DNA of 64,000 nt, taken from an uncultured Lachnobacterium sp. (GTDB lineage: Bacteria > Bacillota > Clostridia > Lachnospirales > Lachnospiraceae). This document shows positions 8,579 through 18,130 of the stretch, piece by piece. The stretch is taken from NCBI GenBank assembly GCA_900546625.1, contig URDU01000001.1:206991-270990 (forward strand), written 5' to 3'. The notes under the pieces were generated by a model. The model did not search any database. It saw only the letters and a program-made list of their open reading frames with translations, and was not told where the DNA came from. Both the position numbers and the translations under genes were made by a program. Numbering within the stretch: position 1 is the stretch's first letter; each line of letters opens with the position of its first letter.

Positions 8579-9727
8579 CTAAATACCGAATATAGCCATG
8601 AAGCATCCGGCCGCTACGGCAGTTCCAATAACACCGGCTACGTTAGGTCCCATAGCATGCATAAGAAGGAAGTTTGTTGGATCTTCTTCTGCACCGACCT
8701 TCTGAGATACACGGGCAGCCATAGGAACAGCGGATACACCGGCTGAACCGATAAGTGGATTGATCTTGCCTTTTGTAAGGAAGCATAAAAGCTTTCCAAA
8801 AAGTACTCCGGCAGCAGTTCCCACCATGAATGCAATAAGACCAAGGATAACGATCTTGATTGTGCTCATATTAAGGAATGACTCTGCGCTTGTAGAAGCA
8901 CCTACTGATGTACCGAGTAAGATAACTACAATGTACATAAGAGCGTTGCTTGCTGTCTCCTGAAGCTGACGTACTACACCGGACTCACGGAAAAGGTTTC
9001 CGAGCATAAGCATACCAACGAGTGGCGCTGTAGTTGGAAGCAGTGTACAAACAACGATAGTAACTATTACAGGGAAGAGGATTCTCTCAAGCTTACTTAC
9101 AGGACGAAGGTTCTGCATCTTGATTGCACGCTCTTTCTTTGTAGTAAATAATTTCATAATTGGTGGCTGGATGATAGGTACCAATGCCATGTACGAATAT
9201 GCTGCCACGGCGATAGGTCCCATCAGACCTGTCTGTCCTAATTTTCCGGCAAGGAAAATAGATGTAGGTCCGTCAGCTCCACCGATGATAGATACGGCTG
9301 CTGCTGCCTTGTCGTTGAATCCGAGAAGGATTGCAAGGAAGTAAGCTCCGAAAATACCAAACTGTGCTGCAGCTCCAAGTAAGAAGCTGATAGGGTTTGC
9401 GATAAGCGGACCAAAGTCTGTCATAGCTCCGACACCGAGGAAAATCAGTGAAGGAAGAATTGACCACTCATCAAGTGTATAGAAATAATAAAGTAAACCA
9501 CCTACTCCATTGCTTGAGTGCTCAGGACTTACGATAATATCAGGATAGATATTAACAAGGAGCATACCAAAAGCAATAGGTACTAAAAGTAAAGGCTCAA
9601 ATCCTTTTTTAATAGCTAAAAACAGGAATACACATGCTACGGCAATCATAACATAGTTTCCGACTGACAGATTAAAAAAGGCAGTCTGATGTAGGAGGTT
9701 TGAAAGTGTTTCACCTACGTAACTCAA
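8579..9727 (-). CDS. oadB: Na+-translocating decarboxylase beta subunit
   Basis: A 382-residue, highly hydrophobic protein with about nine or more membrane segments. It belongs to the beta subunit family of oxaloacetate, methylmalonyl-CoA and glutaconyl-CoA decarboxylases, which couples carboxybiotin decarboxylation to Na+ export. The conserved GGADGPTSIF stretch (about residues 149-158) carries the aspartate required in family members, and GSAGVSAVPMAARVSQ lies near residue 325. The start is a TTG (TTG AGT TAC) with AGGAGG 9 nt upstream; no ATG fits better. It lies between the biotin carrier and the 5S-type subunit in one operon. Confidence 0.93.
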   Translation of the reverse strand: MSYVGETLSNLLHQTAFFNLSVGNYVMIAVACVFLFLAIKKGFEPLLLVPIAFGMLLVNIYPDIIVSPEHSSNGVGGLLYYFYTLDEWSILPSLIFLGVGAMTDFGPLIANPISFLLGAAAQFGIFGAYFLAILLGFNDKAAAAVSIIGGADGPTSIFLAGKLGQTGLMGPIAVAAYSYMALVPIIQPPIMKLFTTKKERAIKMQNLRPVSKLERILFPVIVTIVVCTLLPTTAPLVGMLMLGNLFRESGVVRQLQETASNALMYIVVILLGTSVGASTSAESFLNMSTIKIVILGLIAFMVGTAAGVLFGKLLCFLTKGKINPLIGSAGVSAVPMAARVSQKVGAEEDPTNFLLMHAMGPNVAGVIGTAVAAGCFMAIFGI

Positions 9728-9746
9728 ATTAGTTTACCTCCTGGAA

Positions 9747-10112
9747 TTAGTTTAATGTTGCAAGTAATGCACCTGACTCTACTGAATCACCAACAGCAAC
9801 ATCAATGCTTGCTACTGTTCCATCCTGTGGTGCAACAACAGGTGTCTCCATCTTCATGATCTCAAGAATAAGAAGTGTATCACCCTTCTTTACTGCATCG
9901 CCAACCTTAGCCTCGAGCTTGAATACCTTTCCGGCAGCTCCTGCCTCAACCTTGATGCTTCCTGCTCCTGCAGGTGCGGCAGCAGCCTTTGGTGCAGCGG
10001 CAGCAGGTGCTGCAGCTCTTCTAGGTGCGCTTGCTGTGCTAGGTGTGCTTCCTGTCTCTTCTACTGTAACATCGTAAACATTTCCGTTAACGGTAATTGT
10101 ATAGTTTTTCAT
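9747..10112 (-). CDS. Biotin carrier protein of the decarboxylase complex
   Basis: A 121-residue biotinyl carrier. It has a short N-terminal beta part, a flexible Ala/Pro-rich linker (about residues 27-50) and a biotinyl domain with the canonical EIMKMET site, so K87 carries biotin. The long linker is typical of MmdC/GcdC and 1.3S transcarboxylase subunits and lets biotin swing between the two carboxyltransferases and the membrane beta subunit. It has GGAGG 9 nt before ATG. It sits between the OadG-like subunit and the beta subunit, as in methylmalonyl-CoA decarboxylase operons. Confidence 0.93.
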   Translation of the reverse strand: MKNYTITVNGNVYDVTVEETGSTPSTASAPRRAAAPAAAAPKAAAAPAGAGSIKVEAGAAGKVFKLEAKVGDAVKKGDTLLILEIMKMETPVVAPQDGTVASIDVAVGDSVESGALLATLN

Positions 10113-10130
10113 CTCAAATGTCCTCCTAAA

Positions 10131-10955
10131 TTATCTTCTATTGATTGAACGGACTACAAAGCCCTCTGTTGTAGTACCCTCGCTTGCTGCTATAGCTGCT
10201 GAGATAACAGCTACAAGCTCTGTATCATCTGTAAGGTCTGTAGCAGGTGCTGCAGAAACAACAGCCTCTTTCTTCTCCGGCTCGCTCTTAGCTTCTGTCT
10301 TCTTTGGCTTATTGCCGATAAGAGCAATAAACTTGAAGCAGTAAATGATAAGAGAGATAAGAATAAGTACACAGAATACAATACTCATTGAAATTGCTGT
10401 GTTCTGTCCTGCCTTAGCAAGCTTTTGTCCCATTGTCTGAACAGGAGTAAGTGAGATACCTGTCACCTCCATGGTAACTGAATCATATACTAATTCGTAT
10501 GTTACATCCTGCTTGCCAAATGTAAGTGTCATGTCGGTAGTGAGTGTACCACCTGACTTAGTTACTGTAAAATCCTTGCCATCAGTTGCATCCTTTACGT
10601 CTCCGTATTCGTCAACCAGATCAAGCCATGATGAAACGGCACCAAGCTCAGCGTCGATATTTTTCATTGAAACGCTTGCTCCCGACTGTCCGAGTGTGTT
10701 GTAAACAACCTCACCCTCTGTCATGCCTGTTTTCTCCTCAACTTCCTTGACACTCTTCTCATAGCTGTCATAACCGCCACAATTATCAACGAGTGCAATG
10801 TAGTTCTGGATATTGCTAAGGCTGTCTGTTGCCTCAGTATGAAGCTCGTCTGTTGTGTATCCGCCGTATGTCTTTTCGACATTGTCAGAGCCACATGCTC
10901 CAAGCATACATACAATCATAAGAAGGCTAAGGATATATGTTATTTTTTTCTTCAT
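10131..10955 (-). CDS. OadG/MmdD-like subunit as a lipoprotein
   Basis: This 274-residue protein is the small membrane subunit of the Na+ decarboxylase with an added extracellular part. The start MKKKITYILS is followed by a lipobox ending in LGACGS, so it is probably a lipid-anchored exported protein. A domain of about 160 residues follows, then one membrane helix near residues 190-215. The C-terminus (DTELVAVISAAIAASEG and VVRSINRR) is the OadG signature. Classical OadG and MmdD are only about 80-140 residues, so the N-terminal half is extra and of unknown function. I started at the internal ATG because it begins the signal peptide; an AAAGG lies 11-12 nt upstream. Confidence 0.8.
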   Translation of the reverse strand: MKKKITYILSLLMIVCMLGACGSDNVEKTYGGYTTDELHTEATDSLSNIQNYIALVDNCGGYDSYEKSVKEVEEKTGMTEGEVVYNTLGQSGASVSMKNIDAELGAVSSWLDLVDEYGDVKDATDGKDFTVTKSGGTLTTDMTLTFGKQDVTYELVYDSVTMEVTGISLTPVQTMGQKLAKAGQNTAISMSIVFCVLILISLIIYCFKFIALIGNKPKKTEAKSEPEKKEAVVSAAPATDLTDDTELVAVISAAIAASEGTTTEGFVVRSINRR

Positions 10956-10974
10956 AACAAAATGCGCCTTTCTA

Positions 10975-12411
10975 TTATTTAGTTCCGTGTTTCTTCTCTG
11001 GTGCATCTACATATTTGGTGTAAAGCATCTCAAAAGCACCTACAAGATATTTTCTTGTGTCAGCCGGATCAATGATGAGGTCTACATATCCTCTGGCTGC
11101 TGCTGATGAAACTGAAGACTGGAGCTTCTCATAATCAGCTGCCTTCTCATCGATTTCCTTGGCATCAGCGCCCGGATACATAATCTCTGCTGCAATCTTT
11201 GAATCCATCATACCAATCTTTGCATCAGGGTATGCATAAACCATATCAGCTCCGATTGACTTAGAGTTCATTGCAACATATGCGCTTCCGTAAGCCTCAC
11301 CTGTAATCAGGTTAACCTTTGGACATGTTGCGCTTGAGAATGCGTATGTCATTCTGGCAAGAGCCTTTGCAAGCTTCTTCTCAGAGCACATGCAGTTCTT
11401 GAAGCCGTTTACGTTTGTAAGTGTAAGTACAGGGATTGAGAAAGCATCACAGAATGATACAAACTCAGCTGCCTTGTTACAGCCCTTTGCAGTAAGAGAA
11501 AGTGCAAACTCCTCTGCCTTCTTGCCCTCAGCATCATATACTGTGCTGCAGTTTGCTACTGCACCGACTGTCATGCCGTTTAATTTAACAAAGCCTGTTA
11601 CCATATTCTTGGCGAAGTCTTTCTTTGTCTCAAAGAATACATGATCATCAGAAAGCTCTGATAAGAGGAATCTTGGATCAGCCTTCATATCAGCCATGCT
11701 GGCACATGCTCTGTTGAGGTCATCCTCACAAGAGTCTGTGTATACATCTCCCTCGTTGTTGAGCGGAAGCATGCTGACAAGAGCTCTGATATCAGCGATA
11801 ATATCATCCTCTGAACCGATTCCGTCTACACATCCGTTGTTCTCACTCTGGAATGAAGCTGCTGCTGTATCGCATTTCTCAACGCGGTTACCCTCTATTG
11901 CATCAGGAGTATTAACAAACATTCTGCCCTTAGACTCTTCGATATAAGCGAAATCACAAAGAGCCGGTACAACAGAAAGTCCGCCACCGCAGTTACCGAA
12001 TACACCACAAATCTGTGGAATAACGCCACTTGCTGCAACTTCCTTGGCATAGATAAGACCAAATCCGTCTAAAGCATCAACTGACTCCTGAAGTCTGATA
12101 CCACCGCAATCGATAAATCCGATAACAGGTGCGCCCATCTTCATGGCCATATCATATACAGAAGCAATTTTCTTTGCATGCATCTCGCCGATTGTTCCGT
12201 TAAGAACTGTTGCATCCTGGCTGTAGATAAATACAAGATTTCCATCAATCAGACCGTGTCCGATAATAACACCATCTGAAGGAGCTTTTGCTGCAGTAAG
12301 GTTGAAATCTGTACTGCGAGCTGTCACAAGAGAACCAATTTCCATGAAACTGTTCTCGTCGACTAACTTAGCAATACGCTGCATTGCCAAGCTTTGATTG
12401 TTACTACTCAT
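10975..12411 (-). CDS. mmdA: MmdA-like carboxyltransferase (12S-type)
   Basis: A 478-residue acyl-CoA carboxyltransferase of the crotonase fold with two tandem halves, as in methylmalonyl-CoA decarboxylase alpha and the 12S subunit of transcarboxylase. Visible family segments include DATVLNGTIGEMHAKKI, GFIDCGGIRLQE and the oxyanion-type GNCGGGLSVVPALCDF in the first half, then LTNVNGFKNC and GEAYGSAYVAMNSK in the second. It should move CO2 from methylmalonyl-CoA (or a related acyl-CoA) to biotin. It is the first gene of the operon, with GGAGG 7 nt before ATG and a good promoter upstream. Which acyl-CoA is used cannot be read from the sequence. Confidence 0.88.
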   Translation of the reverse strand: MSSNNQSLAMQRIAKLVDENSFMEIGSLVTARSTDFNLTAAKAPSDGVIIGHGLIDGNLVFIYSQDATVLNGTIGEMHAKKIASVYDMAMKMGAPVIGFIDCGGIRLQESVDALDGFGLIYAKEVAASGVIPQICGVFGNCGGGLSVVPALCDFAYIEESKGRMFVNTPDAIEGNRVEKCDTAAASFQSENNGCVDGIGSEDDIIADIRALVSMLPLNNEGDVYTDSCEDDLNRACASMADMKADPRFLLSELSDDHVFFETKKDFAKNMVTGFVKLNGMTVGAVANCSTVYDAEGKKAEEFALSLTAKGCNKAAEFVSFCDAFSIPVLTLTNVNGFKNCMCSEKKLAKALARMTYAFSSATCPKVNLITGEAYGSAYVAMNSKSIGADMVYAYPDAKIGMMDSKIAAEIMYPGADAKEIDEKAADYEKLQSSVSSAAARGYVDLIIDPADTRKYLVGAFEMLYTKYVDAPEKKHGTK

Positions 12412-12456
12412 TTTATATCCTCCATCTATAAAAAAATAAAATTTTTCGCTAGTATG

Positions 12457-12485
12457 ATAATAGACTATTTCCCAATTTTTTTCAA
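12457..12485 (-). promoter_or_regulatory. Promoter of the mmdA-oadA operon
   Basis: On the minus strand TTGAAA (12485-12480) and TATTAT (12462-12457) are 17 bases apart, about 46 bases before the mmdA start codon. Confidence 0.7.
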
Positions 12486-12518
12486 CTAATTTGTTAAATT
12501 TTTAACTTTAATTTTTAT

Positions 12519-13628
12519 TTAGAAAAAATTTCCTATATTAATTGTAAAATTCTTGAGAAAATTCTTGCAAATTTTCTTATTCTTTCTATTATTTTCTAAA
12601 TATTTTAAGTTAATTTTGTTTCCATCCTGTTTATCACCGGTCTGTTGTATTGTTGCAGAAGCAGAAGTTTCATTACTATTACTATAAGAAGCTGTTTCTG
12701 CCTTTGACGCTGCATACTCCACCAGTGCCTTTGCATCAGCCCACTTATAGTTTTTATTGTTTGGCCACCCGCAGCCCAAAAGAGAAAGGCACATTTTCCT
12801 TCCGTCCTTTTCAACTGCTGCCACATAGCAGTAGCCTGCCTTTGTCGTAAAACCGGTCTTTCCCGATATGCAATATTCTGTTTGTGTAAGCAGCCTGTTG
12901 TGATTGCTAAAAACCACCCGGCTGTCCGCAGACTCAAACGTATACTGCATAGTCTGCGTTATCTCAAGAAACTGTGCCGATTTTGGTGATTTCCACGCAC
13001 AGTAAGACATTATAACACATAAATCCCCCGCTGTAGAGTGGTGAAAGCTCACATCATCCTCGGCATCCAGCCCATTGGGTGTGATAAAATACGTGCCAAG
13101 GCACCCTATCTCATTTGCTTTTTCATTCATAAGCTTTGCAAAGCCCTCCGTCGAGCCGCCCACATGCTCCGCAATCGCATAGGCACAGTCGTTGAAGGAT
13201 TCAAGCATCATGCCGTATAGTAAATCCTTCATCCTGTAGCTTTTCCCAGATGCCAGTCCAAGCTTAACAGCCGGCTGTGCTGCGGCATTTTGCGAAACCG
13301 TGACCATATCATTTATATCAGCTCTTTCAAGAGCCACAATGCATGTGAGAAGCTTTGTGGTGCTGGCATTTGCCATGCTGTCTCTCATATTTTTACCATA
13401 TACAAATGTCTCATCATCCGCATCATATAATGCAGCTGAAACAGCATGAAGCTGCGGCTCATTTACAGCTTCAGCAGCTTCTTCAGCTACCATTTCACCG
13501 TCCGTTTCTTCTGCCATAACCACGTTTGCCGGGTTTTGAGCCGGCAAACAACAGAGCGTACAGATTAACACACAAACAAATACTATTAAAGCTTTTTTCA
13601 ACATATATTTTTTCAAAAAAATAATCAT
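12519..13628 (-). CDS. dacF: D-alanyl-D-alanine carboxypeptidase (DacF/PBP5-like)
   Basis: This 369-residue protein is a low-molecular-weight penicillin-binding protein that trims the terminal D-Ala from peptidoglycan stem peptides outside the membrane. It has a signal peptide (hydrophobic stretch within residues 10-30) and all three active-site motifs: STTK with the serine nucleophile, SFN, and KTG in SGKTGFTTKAG. The start was set at the ATG with GGAGG 7 nt upstream. After the catalytic domain there is only a low-complexity Ser/Thr then Asn/Lys-rich tail; the beta-rich domain and membrane-anchoring helix of classical PBP5 are not recognisable. A TATAAT lies at 13679-13674 on the minus strand with a weak -35. 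Confidence 0.88.
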   Translation of the reverse strand: MIIFLKKYMLKKALIVFVCVLICTLCCLPAQNPANVVMAEETDGEMVAEEAAEAVNEPQLHAVSAALYDADDETFVYGKNMRDSMANASTTKLLTCIVALERADINDMVTVSQNAAAQPAVKLGLASGKSYRMKDLLYGMMLESFNDCAYAIAEHVGGSTEGFAKLMNEKANEIGCLGTYFITPNGLDAEDDVSFHHSTAGDLCVIMSYCAWKSPKSAQFLEITQTMQYTFESADSRVVFSNHNRLLTQTEYCISGKTGFTTKAGYCYVAAVEKDGRKMCLSLLGCGWPNNKNYKWADAKALVEYAASKAETASYSNSNETSASATIQQTGDKQDGNKINLKYLENNRKNKKICKNFLKNFTINIGNFF

Positions 13629-13709
13629 ATAATTACCTCCATCGGTAATATATATGATTATTTGCATGTCCTTATTATATGAAACAGCAGCTTACAAAAT
13701 ACACCTGCT

Positions 13710-14273
13710 CTACACATCAAGCTTTACGTGCATCTCTTCCTCTGCCTCCTGCTTAAACTCCTCCACCTGCACAGGGCTTAGCACCGGCAGCTCGTCAATC
13801 GACTGCACACCAAAGCTTCTTAGGAACTCCTCTGTGGTGCCAAACAAAAGCGGGCGTCCCGGAGCATCGAGCCTTCCAAGCTCCTGCACCAGATTGTACT
13901 CGACAAGCTTGCTTACGGCATGCTCGCTTGACACACCTCTGATTTTTTCTATTTCAGCCTTTGTGACAGGCTGCTTGTACGCTATGATTGAAAGAGTCTC
14001 CAAAAGCACATCAGTAAGCACCCTCTTCTTGGGCTGCTTTGCTATGCGGATAAGATACTCATACATCTGTGGCTTTGTGCACATCTGATAGGCTCCATCA
14101 AGCTCGATGATATTCATGCCTATATTTGCTGAGCCTGCATACTCCTTCTTGAGCTCCTCAATCAGCTTTTTTGTTTCTTTTTCACTTAATTGTATTGCAT
14201 CGGCTATCCTGCCAAGCTCCACGGACTCTCCCATGGTAAATAAAATAGCCTCTATTGCAGCTTTATAATTCAT
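13710..14273 (-). CDS. scpB: Segregation and condensation protein B
   Basis: ScpB is the winged-helix subunit of the SMC-ScpA-ScpB condensin that organises chromosomes for segregation. The 187-residue length and the two winged helices fit: AIEAILFTMGESVELGRIA at the N-terminus, then TLSIIAYKQPVTKAEIEKIRG near residue 90 and the conserved GRPLLFGTTEEFLRSFG near residue 137. It follows scpA by 17 bases, as in most Firmicutes. Confidence 0.95.
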   Translation of the reverse strand: MNYKAAIEAILFTMGESVELGRIADAIQLSEKETKKLIEELKKEYAGSANIGMNIIELDGAYQMCTKPQMYEYLIRIAKQPKKRVLTDVLLETLSIIAYKQPVTKAEIEKIRGVSSEHAVSKLVEYNLVQELGRLDAPGRPLLFGTTEEFLRSFGVQSIDELPVLSPVQVEEFKQEAEEEMHVKLDV

Positions 14274-14290
14274 ATATCCTCAAAACCTCT

Positions 14291-15040
14291 TTATGCAGCA
14301 ATCCTTGACTCAATCTGGATATCATCAAAAATATGCTCCTGAACGATTGTTAATTTGCCGGTCTTCATAAGCTCAAGTATGGCAAGAAATGTGACGATCA
14401 CCTCAACCTTGCTTGACGCTTCGGTAAGCATCCCCCTGAAGCTGAAGTGCTTGTGTGAAGCAGCATAGTCTGTCAGATAATCCATCTTTTCCTCCAAGGA
14501 GACCTCCTCCTTTTCAATCTTTCCAAACTTCGAGCGGACCTTGTCTATCTTCTCTTCCTGACGCTTCATTATACTTTGAAAGATTCTGTTTAAATCGGAA
14601 AGACGGATATCTCCCACCAGTTCATCAAGATTAACAGGCTCCTCATATGCCAAAACCTCATCAGGTATGTCCTTTTTCTTATACCACACCTTGCCGGCAT
14701 CCAGCTGACGGTCCTTAAGCTCATTTGCCATGCACTTGTACATCTTGTACTCAAGCAGCTGCTGCACAAGCTCTTCTCTCGGATCCTCCTGTTCCTCCTC
14801 TTCCTCCTCTTTTCTCGGAAGAAGCATCTTTGACTTTATGTCGAGAAGCGTAGCTGCCATCACTAAAAACTCGCTGAGCGTGTCCAGGTTATCCTTTTTC
14901 ATCTGAGCCACATACTCCATGTACTGCGCTGTAATCTCGACAATCGGGATATCATAAATATTTACTTTATTTTTTTCTATCAGGTATAAAAGCAGATCAA
15001 GCGGTCCCTCAAACACCTGAAGCTTAAAAGTCATATCCAT
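14291..15040 (-). CDS. scpA: Segregation and condensation protein A (kleisin)
   Basis: ScpA is the kleisin that bridges the SMC heads. The N-terminal signature FEGPLDLLLYLIEKNKVNIYDIPI (residues 9-32) is clear, followed by the LSEFLVMAATLLDIKSKMLLPR helix, a glutamate-rich linker and a C-terminal winged helix (VIVTFLAILELMKTGKLTI). The 249-residue length is normal. It has GGAGAG 6 nt before ATG and lies 13 bases after hemW. Confidence 0.96.
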   Translation of the reverse strand: MDMTFKLQVFEGPLDLLLYLIEKNKVNIYDIPIVEITAQYMEYVAQMKKDNLDTLSEFLVMAATLLDIKSKMLLPRKEEEEEEQEDPREELVQQLLEYKMYKCMANELKDRQLDAGKVWYKKKDIPDEVLAYEEPVNLDELVGDIRLSDLNRIFQSIMKRQEEKIDKVRSKFGKIEKEEVSLEEKMDYLTDYAASHKHFSFRGMLTEASSKVEVIVTFLAILELMKTGKLTIVQEHIFDDIQIESRIAA

Positions 15041-15053
15041 AATTTGCTCTCCG

Positions 15054-16247
15054 TTAATCCTTCAAAAACTGTGCCATGACGTAATTAGCTACATCCTTTC
15101 CTCTTTCCGATAAATAGATATGCCCGGCCTTTACCACGAGCAGCTCCTGATTTTTCAGACTGTCTATCGTATCCTTGTAGATGGCATCTATCGAAATACC
15201 AAATGCTCTCTCAAAGGCTTCTCTTGTAACACCCTCGTTCATACGAAGCCCTAAAAACATGAACTCCTCCATCTGTCCCTTTTTATCTATGACATCAGCT
15301 GCCACATGCAGATTAGCCTTAAATATATCATCACCCACATCATGTATATGACGGCACGCTGACAGGTATTCGTCCATATCGGATGTATTGGTATATCTGA
15401 CATTTGATATAAGCGATGCAGCTCCTATTCCAAGCCCTAAATAGTCAGCTCTGGTCCAGTAGCCTATATTATGGCGGCACTCCATGCCTTTTTTAGCATA
15501 GTTAGAGGTCTCGTACTGCCTGTAACCGGCATCCATAAGAGCCTTCTGTCCTGCCTTTTCCATATCATACAGCTCGTCCTCATTTGGCAGAAACTCTGTT
15601 CTCATGCCAGCCTCCTGGCGCACCATGTCAAACTTGTACTTTTCATAAAACGGGGTTCCCTTTTCAACTATAAGGGAATACGCCGATATATGATCCGGAT
15701 GAAGCCTTATAATCTTGTTTACAGTCGCCATATACTGTGACGCTGACTGCCCCGGCAGTCCATACATCAGGTCTACATTGATATTTTTAAAGCCCACATT
15801 TCTGGCCACCTCGTAATTCGTCACAAACTGCTCAAAGGTATGTATACGCCCGAGCAGCTTAAGCTCGTCTGCATTTGCCGACTGAAGTCCTATGGACAGG
15901 CGGTTGATTCCCGCATCCCTGTATGCTAAAAGCTTTTCCCTGCTAAGCGTACCGGGATTGCACTCTATAGATATCTCAGCATCAGGCAGCACATTAAAGC
16001 TGTCAAACACTCCCTCCATCAAGGCTGCAATCCACTGCTCATCTATGGAGCTTGGTGTACCGCCTCCGATATAGACAGATGACACCTGATAGTCCTTCAT
16101 CAGCGGACCGTAAAATATCATTTCCGCCATAAGCCCCTTAACATAGCGAAGCTTTGCGTCATCATCCGCGGGAAATGACAAAAAATCACAATATTCACAT
16201 TTTCTCACACAAAAAGGTATATGAATATAAATCTCAAGATTCTTCAT
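15054..16247 (-). CDS. hemW: Radical SAM heme chaperone HemW
   Basis: A 397-residue radical SAM protein of the HemW (formerly HemN-like) family. The cluster motif CxxxCxxCxF is C13, C17, C20 and F22. YIGGGTPS, IECNPGT and a GLQS-type segment (SIGLQSANADELKLLGRIH) follow, and the HemW C-terminal domain is complete. The HemW motif (CxxxCxxCxF rather than the HNxCxxxC of true HemN) points to a heme chaperone, not coproporphyrinogen oxidase. It lies between lepA and scpA with almost no spacing; lepA is a usual neighbour. Confidence 0.92.
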   Translation of the reverse strand: MKNLEIYIHIPFCVRKCEYCDFLSFPADDDAKLRYVKGLMAEMIFYGPLMKDYQVSSVYIGGGTPSSIDEQWIAALMEGVFDSFNVLPDAEISIECNPGTLSREKLLAYRDAGINRLSIGLQSANADELKLLGRIHTFEQFVTNYEVARNVGFKNINVDLMYGLPGQSASQYMATVNKIIRLHPDHISAYSLIVEKGTPFYEKYKFDMVRQEAGMRTEFLPNEDELYDMEKAGQKALMDAGYRQYETSNYAKKGMECRHNIGYWTRADYLGLGIGAASLISNVRYTNTSDMDEYLSACRHIHDVGDDIFKANLHVAADVIDKKGQMEEFMFLGLRMNEGVTREAFERAFGISIDAIYKDTIDSLKNQELLVVKAGHIYLSERGKDVANYVMAQFLKD

Positions 16248-16255
16248 ATGAGCGA

Positions 16256-18067
16256 TTACTCCTCATCCAGCTTAAGCACACTCATGAATGCCTCCTGTGG
16301 TATCTCTACATTGCCCACCTGACGCATTCTCTTCTTTCCTTCCTTCTGCTTCTCAAGCAGCTTCTTCTTACGTGAAATATCACCACCATAGCACTTGGCA
16401 AGCACATCCTTACGAAGCGCCTTGACTGTCTCTCTTGCTATAATCTTGCCACCGACTGCTGCCTGAATAGGTATCTCAAACAGATGCCTTGGTATCTCAC
16501 CCTTCAGCTTCTCACACATCTTACGGCCTCTTTCGTATGCACTCTCCTTGAATACGATAAATGAAAGTGCATCGACCATCTCCTTATTGATTAAGATGTC
16601 AAGCTTGACAAGCTCTGAGCGCTCATAATCCTTCATCTCGTAGTCAAATGAAGCATATCCCCTGGAGCGTGACTTTAAAGCATCAAAGAAATCATAGATA
16701 ATCTCATTTAAAGGCAGATCATACTTTATGAGGGCACGCGTCTTTTCAATATACTCCATGCTGATATAGACGCCTCGTCTCTCCTGACAAAGCTTCATAA
16801 TCGCACCGACATAGTCGCTTGTAACCATAATCTCTGCCGACACGTATGGCTCCTCCATATACTCAATCTCTGACGGATCCGGCATATTGGATGGATTGGT
16901 CAGATCTATCACCTCGCCGCTTGTCTTGTGAATCTTGTAAATAACACTAGGTGCTGTGGTAACGAGATCCAGATCAAACTCTCTCTCCAGTCTCTCCTGA
17001 ATGATCTCCAGATGTAAAAGTCCAAGAAAACCGCATCTGAAGCCAAAGCCAAGTGCAAGTGAGGTCTCAGGCTCAAACTGTAATGAAGCGTCATTGACCT
17101 GCAGCTTTTCAAGGGCATCCCTTAAATCAGGATACTTTGCACTGTCCGCAGGATAAAGGCCACAGTAAACCATAGGATTGACCTTCTTATAGCCCGGAAG
17201 TGCCTCATCACACGGTCTGTCAACAAGTGTGACTGTATCACCCACGCGTGTATCCCTGACATTTTTGATACTGGCTGCAATGTATCCAACCATGCCGGCT
17301 GAAAGCTCGTCGCATGGTATAAACTGGCCTGCGCCAAAATATCCCACCTCTGTAACCACATCAGATGCACCTGTGGCCATCATCTTTATTGTGTCTCCTA
17401 CCTTTACAGAGCCCTCTCTCAGACGGCAGAAAATGATGACACCCTTGTAGGAATCGTAGGTTGCATCAAATATAAGCGCCTTAAGCGGAGCATCCTTATC
17501 TCCTGTCGGTGCAGGAATCTTTTTTACAATCTGTTCAAGCACATCCTCTATATTGAGACCTGTCTTTGCGGAAATACGCGGTGCATCCATAGCCTCAATT
17601 CCGATGACATCCTCTATCTCCTGCGCCACCTCATCCGGGCGTGCACTCGGCAGATCTACCTTATTGATGACAGGAAATACATCCAGATCATGATCCAGTG
17701 CAAGGTAAACATTCGCAAGTGTCTGTGCCTCAACGCCCTGGGCCGCATCCACTACAAGTATAGCTCCGTCACACGCCGCAAGGCTCCTTGATACCTCATA
17801 GTTAAAATCCACGTGTCCGGGTGTATCTATCAGGTTAAAAATATACTCTTCTCCATCCTTTGCAGTATATATAATACGGACTGCCTGAGACTTGATCGTG
17901 ATACCACGCTCTCTCTCAAGCTCCATGTTGTCAAGCACCTGAGCCTGCATCTCCCTGCTGGTAAGTGTGCCTGTTTTCTCTATAATTCTGTCCGCAAGTG
18001 TAGATTTGCCGTGATCAATATGGGCAATAATACAAAAATTACGGATTTTGCTCTGATCTATTGACAT
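16256..18067 (-). CDS. lepA: Elongation factor 4 (LepA) GTPase
   Basis: LepA is a ribosome-associated translational GTPase. The G motifs are AHIDHGKST (residues 15-23), DTPGHVD and NKVDLP, followed by EF-Tu-like and EF-G-like domains and the LepA-specific C-terminus. The start was set at the ATG 4 nt after AGGAGG, giving 603 residues, the family length. The upstream MKALGGH extension lies before the ribosome site and is unlikely. It heads the lepA-hemW-scpA-scpB run. Confidence 0.97.
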   Translation of the reverse strand: MSIDQSKIRNFCIIAHIDHGKSTLADRIIEKTGTLTSREMQAQVLDNMELERERGITIKSQAVRIIYTAKDGEEYIFNLIDTPGHVDFNYEVSRSLAACDGAILVVDAAQGVEAQTLANVYLALDHDLDVFPVINKVDLPSARPDEVAQEIEDVIGIEAMDAPRISAKTGLNIEDVLEQIVKKIPAPTGDKDAPLKALIFDATYDSYKGVIIFCRLREGSVKVGDTIKMMATGASDVVTEVGYFGAGQFIPCDELSAGMVGYIAASIKNVRDTRVGDTVTLVDRPCDEALPGYKKVNPMVYCGLYPADSAKYPDLRDALEKLQVNDASLQFEPETSLALGFGFRCGFLGLLHLEIIQERLEREFDLDLVTTAPSVIYKIHKTSGEVIDLTNPSNMPDPSEIEYMEEPYVSAEIMVTSDYVGAIMKLCQERRGVYISMEYIEKTRALIKYDLPLNEIIYDFFDALKSRSRGYASFDYEMKDYERSELVKLDILINKEMVDALSFIVFKESAYERGRKMCEKLKGEIPRHLFEIPIQAAVGGKIIARETVKALRKDVLAKCYGGDISRKKKLLEKQKEGKKRMRQVGNVEIPQEAFMSVLKLDEE

Positions 18068-18130
18068 ATGTCCTCCTAATGCTTTCAATAACTCATCAAA
18101 GTTTATCAGATTTGTGAAATAAAGTCTATA

